DNA from: Acanthosepion esculentum | Lineage: Eukaryota > Mollusca > Cephalopoda > Sepiida > Sepiidae | Direction: 5' to 3' | Assembly (NCBI GenBank): GCA_964036315.1 | Contig: OZ038509.1 | Coordinates: forward strand, 32,947,959 to 33,011,958 | DNA: 64,000 nucleotides | Shown: positions 58,271 through 64,000 of the stretch, in pieces | How positions within the stretch are numbered: position 1 is the first letter of the stretch | Layout of the letters: each line of letters opens with the position of its first letter | The notes under the pieces: model-generated | Database searches by the model: none | Told to the model about the DNA's origin: nothing | The model's input: only the letters and a program-made list of their open reading frames with translations | Position numbers and translations under genes: made by a program

Positions 58271-59990
58271 GTGCAAATTATATATAGTAAGCCTGAGATA
58301 GTAAAAAAAGTATCGAACGATGTTACGCAATTTTATAAGAAGGCACCGGCTTCTTATGTCGACCAGTTGAATAAAGAAGCGAAGGACATATCTATAATGT
58401 ATAATGTCGGAAATAAAGTAAAAATACTAACCATAAAAGATCATAAAGAAAAATTTCGTAAACAGTCCAACCTTCAGATTAATTAATCCAACTAAAACAG
58501 AGCTGAGGACGTTATTAGTCACAAAATTTTAATGGATGCATGTAAACTATTTAGAGTTGCTACACAAGTAAACCAAAGGATCACCACTTCCGACTGCATC
58601 GTGTGGTTTAGTGGTATAAATAATAAAAGCCAAAATCATTCATAAAATGCGATATTAAGGATTTCTTTTCCTTCAATTACCCCCCCCCCCCCAAAAAAAA
58701 AGTCTGATGAAAGCCTTAACCTTTACTAAAGAGTACGTTAATTTAAAACCAAAAGATATAGACGTAATTATTCATTGTTGCAAGTCGGTACTGTTTTTCA
58801 AAGGCGAAACGTGGATTAAAAATTCCAAGGACACTAATTTCGGCGTCCCACAAGGATCGTACGATGGTGCGAGTGGTCGAAGCTAATGAGCATTTTTCTA
58901 TTGAGCAAAATCAACGAAATTGTGCTCATTGACGATCATGGTTTATACTGGGATGATGGACTGATGGTGGTAACGAATAACCGACAAAAGAACGACAAAA
59001 TAAGAAAGACGTTTAAATTATTTAAAAGTCTGGATTTTGACATTACAGTGCAAGTTAATAAGAAAGTCGTCCAATTTTTGGACGTTGAATTTAACCTAAT
59101 TATCAACACGGTTTCGCCGTTTGTATAACCCAACGCCACTTTAAAATATGTTAACGTAAAATTTAACCACACGGAAAATGTTATAAAACACATCTCATTT
59201 GGGATAGAAAACAGACTGTGTACAAATTCTTCTAATGGAGAAATATTTAATACTAAGAAATAGATATATGAAAGTGCATTGAGGGAGAAAAGACACAAAG
59301 TTGATGAGAAATTTGCGAATCACAAAATCCGAGGAATAATAATAACAAAAGAAGACGTAACGTTATTTGGTTCAATCCAACTTTTAACATCCAGGTAAAG
59401 ACAAATATCGAAAAAATGTTCTTCACACTTTTAAGAAGACATTTCCAAAATGGGTCGGCATTAAGCAAATTATTTAACAGAAACAAAATAAAAATGAGCT
59501 ACAGTTGCACTAGGAACGTTAATAATATAATTAAAGGGCTTAATGGAAGACACTATGCAGAAGCAGAAGAACAAGGTGGTGGAAATACAACTTTGTGTAA
59601 CTGCAGAAATAAAGAAAGTTACCCGTTAAATGGGGCGTGTTGTCAGCGAAGGGTGGTGAACTGCGCTGAAGTAGAGAGCAATAATAATATAGTCAAGAAA
59701 TACATTGGTTGTACAGAGGGTCAGTTCAAAAGGAGATGGTATAATCATACACCCTCATTTAGGGTTCAATACCAACGATAAGGCTTGCAGACTATTATTG
59801 GAAATTTAAAGGAAAATACAGTAAAAGTCCTAATATCAAATGGAGGGTTCTACAACGAGTAAAGACAAAAAGGTAACTGGTGGATCTTGCAATTTATGTC
59901 AAAAAGATAGACTAGCCATCGCAACTCATACAATGAATTACTTAATAATAAAATAATAATAATAATGACAGAAATAATGGCAAAAGTTTA
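58271..59990 (+). pseudogene. Penelope-like retroelement: reverse transcriptase plus GIY-YIG endonuclease remnant
   Basis: The N-terminal frame 58271-58486 contains VKILTIKDHKEKF, the conserved TIKDHKENF block of Penelope-like reverse transcriptases. A stop-ridden stretch follows with a C-run at 58681. Then LMKALTFTKEYV and VPQGSYDGA (usual MGSYDGAE), and YWDD at 58946-58957 within HGLYWDDGL, where GLYRDDGL is the family palm motif. The 59416-59781 frame holds the linker Cys cluster CNCRNKESYPLNGACC, then KKYIGCTEGQFKRRW-NH, the YIG half and helix of a GIY-YIG nuclease. Frameshifts and stops separate all blocks, so it is inactive. Known complete elements have the same order. Confidence 0.8.
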
Positions 59991-60200
59991 TGTTGGAGAA
60001 TTATGAGCTAAGATAAGCTAGGCAGATCACTATATTTTTTGTTTATTTGTCTGTTTGTTTTTCTCTTCATACTCTTCCTCCTCCTAAGAAGTGACTCACT
60101 ATATGTGGGTTGTCAAGAGGCAATACGCTGGAGGTATTGCCTGATGATACTTATTATGATTGAAACCACAGTTGTATCCTTTTAGTGTCTTAGATTTTAA

Positions 60201-60204
<4 letters not shown>
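59991..60204. other. No recognised feature
   Basis: Contains a short inverted pair, GCAATACGCTGGAGGTATTGC, near 60121-60141. Confidence 0.4.
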
Positions 60205-60282
<78 letters not shown>

Positions 60283-60300
60283 AGAGAGAGCGAGAGAGAG
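60205..60300. repeat. (CA)n-(TA)n-(GA)n compound microsatellite
   Basis: CA to 60248, TA to 60279, then GA-rich to 60300, where the mariner remnant starts mid-terminal-repeat. Confidence 0.95.
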
Positions 60301-61138
60301 CGATGGGTAAATTGTCACCGTTTAATATTAATTTCGCGTATGCGCGTTGATTGTTTTTGACTTTATCTACTGCATAGTATAGTAGGGTCAGTTGGGTACC
60401 ATATGTGAGAAAAAGAGCACTTTGGAAACGGCATGTTGTACTGCCTGGCATTCGCGCCGGAAACTCCAATACGAATATATCAGAGTGTTTGGGTGTCAAT
60501 CTGTGGACAGTGTAGCGGAGTCGGAAAGAGGTGGGTGAGTCTAATGGTGATTACGAAGGTGTTTAGAGTGATCACTAATGAAGGCGACGTTATGCCTCCA
60601 TTCATATTTCCACAGGCCTGACTCAATACGGACGCTTAAATAAAATGCGTGGAGGTGGTAATGCTGCCCTGGGTCAAATGGGAGGGGGGCCGCTGGAAGA
60701 CCCTATATCTGGCAACCGAACTCTGCACCATGCTACACAAACAAGAGAGCCCAGTCATGACTGTCAGACAATTTCTGCTACCGCATTTCCTCTTACGTTT
60801 GACCACCTAACACTCCATACTACCCCCCCCTACTCGATTATTATTTGTGGGGCGCAGTTGAGCGAGAGACCAACAAAACTCTTTGTAACACCAAAAATTA
60901 ACTGAAGGCACGGATTATAACGGTATTCATCAACTTAAACAAAGAGACCGTCCAGCAGAATTGCAGGAGATTCCGAAGGCCGTGATTGAAGCGAATGGCA
61001 ATTTTATCGAATAAATTTATTCTTTGGTATTTCAAGATATTTTTGTGTAATTCTGGTAAATATACCTGTTAAAGTGAAATGTCTGTTATTTTTAATTTTG
61101 CGTAATTTAGACGACAATTTATCTGTCATATTCTGAAT
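60300..61138 (+). mobile_element. Dead mariner-type transposon, copy 2
   Basis: Same element as 23555-24481. The left end begins CGATGGGTAAATTGTCACC with its outermost bases lost into the GA repeat. The right end is AATTTAGACGACAATTTATC...TATTCTGAATA. Transposase blocks on the plus strand: MPPFIFPQA (60593-60619, just before a stop), ATCTGGCAACCGAACTCTGC around the second Asp, TTTGTGGGGCGCAGTTGAG (VWGAVE), and CGTGATTGAAGCGAATGGC at the C-terminus. Many indels. The GATA array of copy 1 is absent. Confidence 0.75.
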
Positions 61139-61160
61139 ACACACAAACACACAAACACAC

Positions 61161-61199
<39 letters not shown>

Positions 61200-61262
61200 T
61201 ATATATATATAGAGAGAGAGAGAGAGTGGGGAGAGACAGAGAGACAGACAGAGACAGAGAGA
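61139..61262. repeat. (CA)n-(TA)n-(GA)n compound microsatellite
   Basis: CA to 61198, ATATATAT, then imperfect GA/GACA to 61262, directly at the right end of the mariner remnant. It has the same CA-TA-GA order as the array at its left end. Confidence 0.95.
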
Positions 61263-62963
61263 GTAATAAATATAAAAACAATAAAAGAAAACTAAAGTTT
61301 GGACTATTTACATCTTTGTTGCTTTCTTGCTACAATATTTCTGATGATCTACTATTCCTTCTTCTTCTTCAGTGAAATTATATTTTGTCAGTGTAGGTCA
61401 ATTTTGCTAATAATCCGGTTCTGATATCTTTTTTAAAAAAAAACAAAACAAAAAACTGGTTGATTTTAACGACCTTCTGATTCTGATTTTTCCATTTTGG
61501 CAATTACATAACCTTTCAAATCACTCTGAAGTATTTTTTTAAGTACAGTAATAATTTTCAATCTAATGGGAATTTTTATTTTGACTTATTTTTCGACGAG
61601 AGAAGAAAAGCACTCTACATTGTCACTTCGAAAAGTTAGGCTGATCCGAGATGGAAGTTGGTTGGAGTAAAGAAAGAAATTAGACACTGGTTTGAGAAAT
61701 GACCAAAGGTTTATTTATAAGATATGGACATTCGTATAGTGTAGCATAGTGTGCTCTCGGGTAGCCACTATGGTGTGTGTGTTAAGTCTCTCTTTCTCTC
61801 TGATCTCTGCTCTCACGATCCTATCCGCTTCTCTTATAGACTGTATAAAGGAGACGCACCAACGTAGTTGTAGACATTTGTGGCAAGCAAGAGATAAGTC
61901 GATAATGGCCAACACTCTGATATATTTGTGTTTGTTTTAAAATTTATTTTGTGTAAAGTGCGGCGTGTGTGCGACTTAGGTAGACGAAAATTAATGTGTA
62001 GTTAAATATATTTTCAAATAATTGTATAAATTTGGCTTTAATTTGTTATCTCTATGGGTAAGTTATGTTTCTCTGCTATAATGTTTAAAAATCCGAAATT
62101 TCTTGAACAAAACTTACAAAAATGAAGCCAGTTTTGAAGAGGATCGAAAAGCAGTAGTACAAAGAAAATCACGAAATTAAGCATTACAGATGATATGTTG
62201 AAAAGGGAAATAATTGCATCTTTTGTTAACATGATTGATACAGGATCCCAATGGAAAATAGGAAAGCTAAAGGAAGTGGCACTAAGGCAGCAAAATAAAA
62301 ATAGGACAGAACGGTTTATAATAAGAACGGACAATGCAACAGACAGAAAATAAAAAATAAAACATATTATTCTGAAGAAAGTCAGAGAATGAACCGGACA
62401 AAAAGTTGTGAAAATAAATTTAGGGATAGCAAGAAAAAAAAAACAAAAAAACAGCTCAGACAAAATTTAGTTTTACCCGATATTTTCATTGCATTTGATC
62501 CGTAAATTACCTAAAGATACATTTTTATTATCTATTTTCTTCTTACTGACATATTTTTATTTCTACTTTCCTGGCGAATCTCTTCTTAGACTGGCTTCAT
62601 AGAGATCAAAATAAGCCGATTTCTCGAGAGGTGATAGATTTTCGGTTCAGAAATTCGGTCAAATAGAATCATTGACTATTTTCTCTAAGTATTTGGGAGT
62701 ATCCAGGATTCAATCAAACAGATATTCTTTTGATCTCTTTTTTGCCAAGTCTGCTATGGATTTTGATAAAATCAGAAAACAGAGCAAAGTCATATTATTC
62801 TGAATTTTAATTATGAATTAAAATCTATTGCAACAGTAAGCACCCAATGAACTTAGTGTAAATCTATAAAGTCTTTTTTCTATTCACGTATTTTATTGAT
62901 AAAAAGTGTCATTAACGTCAAAAAATGTTATTTGTTTGCAAATAAAAATATGAAAATCTAGAC
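61263..62963. other. No recognised gene
   Basis: AT-rich sequence. The hydrophobic minus-strand frame at 62463-62038 looks like AT-rich chance. No RNA or mobile element recognised. Confidence 0.4.
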
Positions 62964-64000
62964 CAGGGGTGAGCAAATGACGGCACACGGGCCACATCCG
63001 ATCTCGCCAAGGCTTTTAATGTGGCCCTATAATACTTTTATAATATTTGAAAATTTAATTAAAAAAACTTTCCTGGTATTTAAAAATTGTTTAAAACTTC
63101 TCGGGAAAAAAATTATACTAATTCCGCTTTGATTCGAATTTTAGTTTAAGTATCATTTTGCAGGATATTTGATTATGTGAGAGTCGCCATTTTGTGGTGT
63201 TTTAAAAATTTGATTCTATGTTTTAGTAAGTTAGATTCTAAAACAATGTAAAAACAGTCACCCATAATGAGTTCTAAAAGACGTAAAGTTGACTTTGGAT
63301 GCCGTATTTTTAAGAAGGAATGGACTGAAAAGTATTTCTTTAAAATATTTCTTCAAACTGTACAAAAGCTGTGTGCCTGATTTGCTTGTGCAGTATTCAA
63401 GGAATATAATTTGAAAAGGCATTTTCAGTCGAAACATGGCAACTTCGGCCAAAACCTTTCCACACAAGAACTGCAAAACAAAACAACGGGTATGGTTAAA
63501 AAACTGAAACGCCAACAAAGCATACTTCTTAAATGTACATCTACACAAGAGTTTGCAACAAAGGCAAGTTTTATACTGGAAAATAAGATCTCAAAACATA
63601 ACAAGTCATTTTCTGACACAGAATTTGTGAAAGAATGTACGACTGATGCAATTGGTACTGTGTGTTCAGAAGTAAAGTCAAAAGTAGAAGCAACTTCATT
63701 GTCAAGGAGAACTATTGTTCGTAGAATTGATGCCATTGCTGAAAACTTACATGGAAAACTTTTGGATACTGCAGATGAATTCAAGTGGTTATCAATCGCT
63801 TTATATGAGAGCACAGACATGGTAGATAGTTGCTGATTTTCATTCGCGGTATTGATGAAAATTTCAACATCACAGAAGAACTGTGGTCAATGGAGAGTTT
63901 CAAAGACACTACCACCAGGAATGATTTATATGAAAGTCTTGTGTATTGTTTGGAAAATTCGCAGTTATACTTTGATAAATTTGTCAGCATAAAACCGATG
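62964..64000 (+). mobile_element. 5' part of a hAT transposon, runs off the window
   Basis: The element opens CAGGGGTGAGCAAATGACGG and GGGCCACATCCGATCTCGCC, the terminal sequence of a well-known animal hAT group (similar to CAGGGGTGGGCAAAC ends). The transposase starts at 63267. The 3' end is beyond 64000. The 8-bp target duplication cannot be tested. Confidence 0.75.
63267..64000 (+). pseudogene. hAT transposase (BED finger, GTF2IRD2/ZBED-like), frameshifted and partial
   Basis: MSSKRRKVDFGCRIFKKEW starts at 63267. A shifted frame gives TKAVCLIC, the Cys pair of a BED zinc finger, and another shift gives VFKEYNLKRHFQSKHGNF with the His pair. The long open frame 63411-63836 continues with LSRRTIVRRIDAIAENLHGK and FKWLSIALYESTDMVDS (the conserved SxALDESTDxxDxAQL block holding a catalytic Asp; here E replaces the first D). 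A frameshift follows at about 63830. The next frame reads LLIFIRGIDENFNITEELW. At least three frameshifts make it inactive. Domesticated relatives of this family exist in vertebrates, but the breaks argue against that here. Confidence 0.8.

Noticed and set aside
62038..62463. 141-codon hydrophobic minus-strand reading frame
   Set aside because: Phe/Ile/Leu/Ser-rich composition typical of the complement of A/G-rich DNA; no family motif, start context or splice evidence.

Overview
This is a eukaryotic, AT-rich, non-coding-dominated stretch of animal DNA with a 200-base assembly gap. Its style is long dinucleotide and tetranucleotide arrays, tRNA-derived SINEs, dead Tc1/mariner, hAT, Penelope-like and non-LTR elements, and one neuropeptide-receptor exon isolated in a sea of repeats. 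That style best fits a cephalopod mollusc such as an octopus. The organism assignment is inference from genome style; nothing in the window proves it.

The only host protein-coding exon I can support is on the minus strand at 30384-30861. It is the first coding exon of a rhodopsin-family GPCR resembling cholecystokinin/sulfakinin receptors, with TM1, TM2 and the start of TM3, and it ends at a GTAAGT donor. The next exon would lie at lower coordinates on the minus strand. I do not find it, so 1-30383 is probably largely intron 1. The block 30862 to about 50000 would be upstream or intergenic and is comparatively poor in recognisable transposons.

Layout. 1-5.4 kb: microsatellites and a 1.8-kb diverged inverted repeat carrying a GC-rich 223-bp insertion with an 8-bp target duplication. 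5.4-16.3 kb: Z-DNA-prone tract, LINE remnants, minisatellites, an inverted SINE pair, dead mariner and Tc1-like elements. 16.3-30.3 kb: an 80-bp mariner MITE with perfect 29-bp terminal repeats, several SINEs, a 111-bp foldback with a hammerhead-ribozyme-like core, GATA arrays sharing one flank, two mariner remnants, a 600-bp foldback, and a cluster of alternating TA arrays and 37-bp units. 30.4-34 kb: receptor exon, SINE, GAA array. 34-50 kb: mostly unique AT-rich DNA, with a minisatellite and a pre-miRNA-like hairpin. 50-64 kb: 5S rRNA-derived sequence, 177-bp foldback, two adjacent endonuclease-type LINE 3' ends, a Penelope-like element with GIY-YIG remnant, a second mariner copy, and the 5' part of a hAT element running off the window.

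The recurring theme is that sequences flanking or separating microsatellite arrays are themselves repeated elsewhere in the window, often beside a different microsatellite. Many arrays therefore look like parts of dispersed elements rather than isolated slippage products. The strongest candidate for something unusual is the foldback at 20903-21013, whose plus strand has the type I hammerhead order: an 8-bp stem I, CUGAGGA, GAAA, a short stem III and a UU cleavage position.
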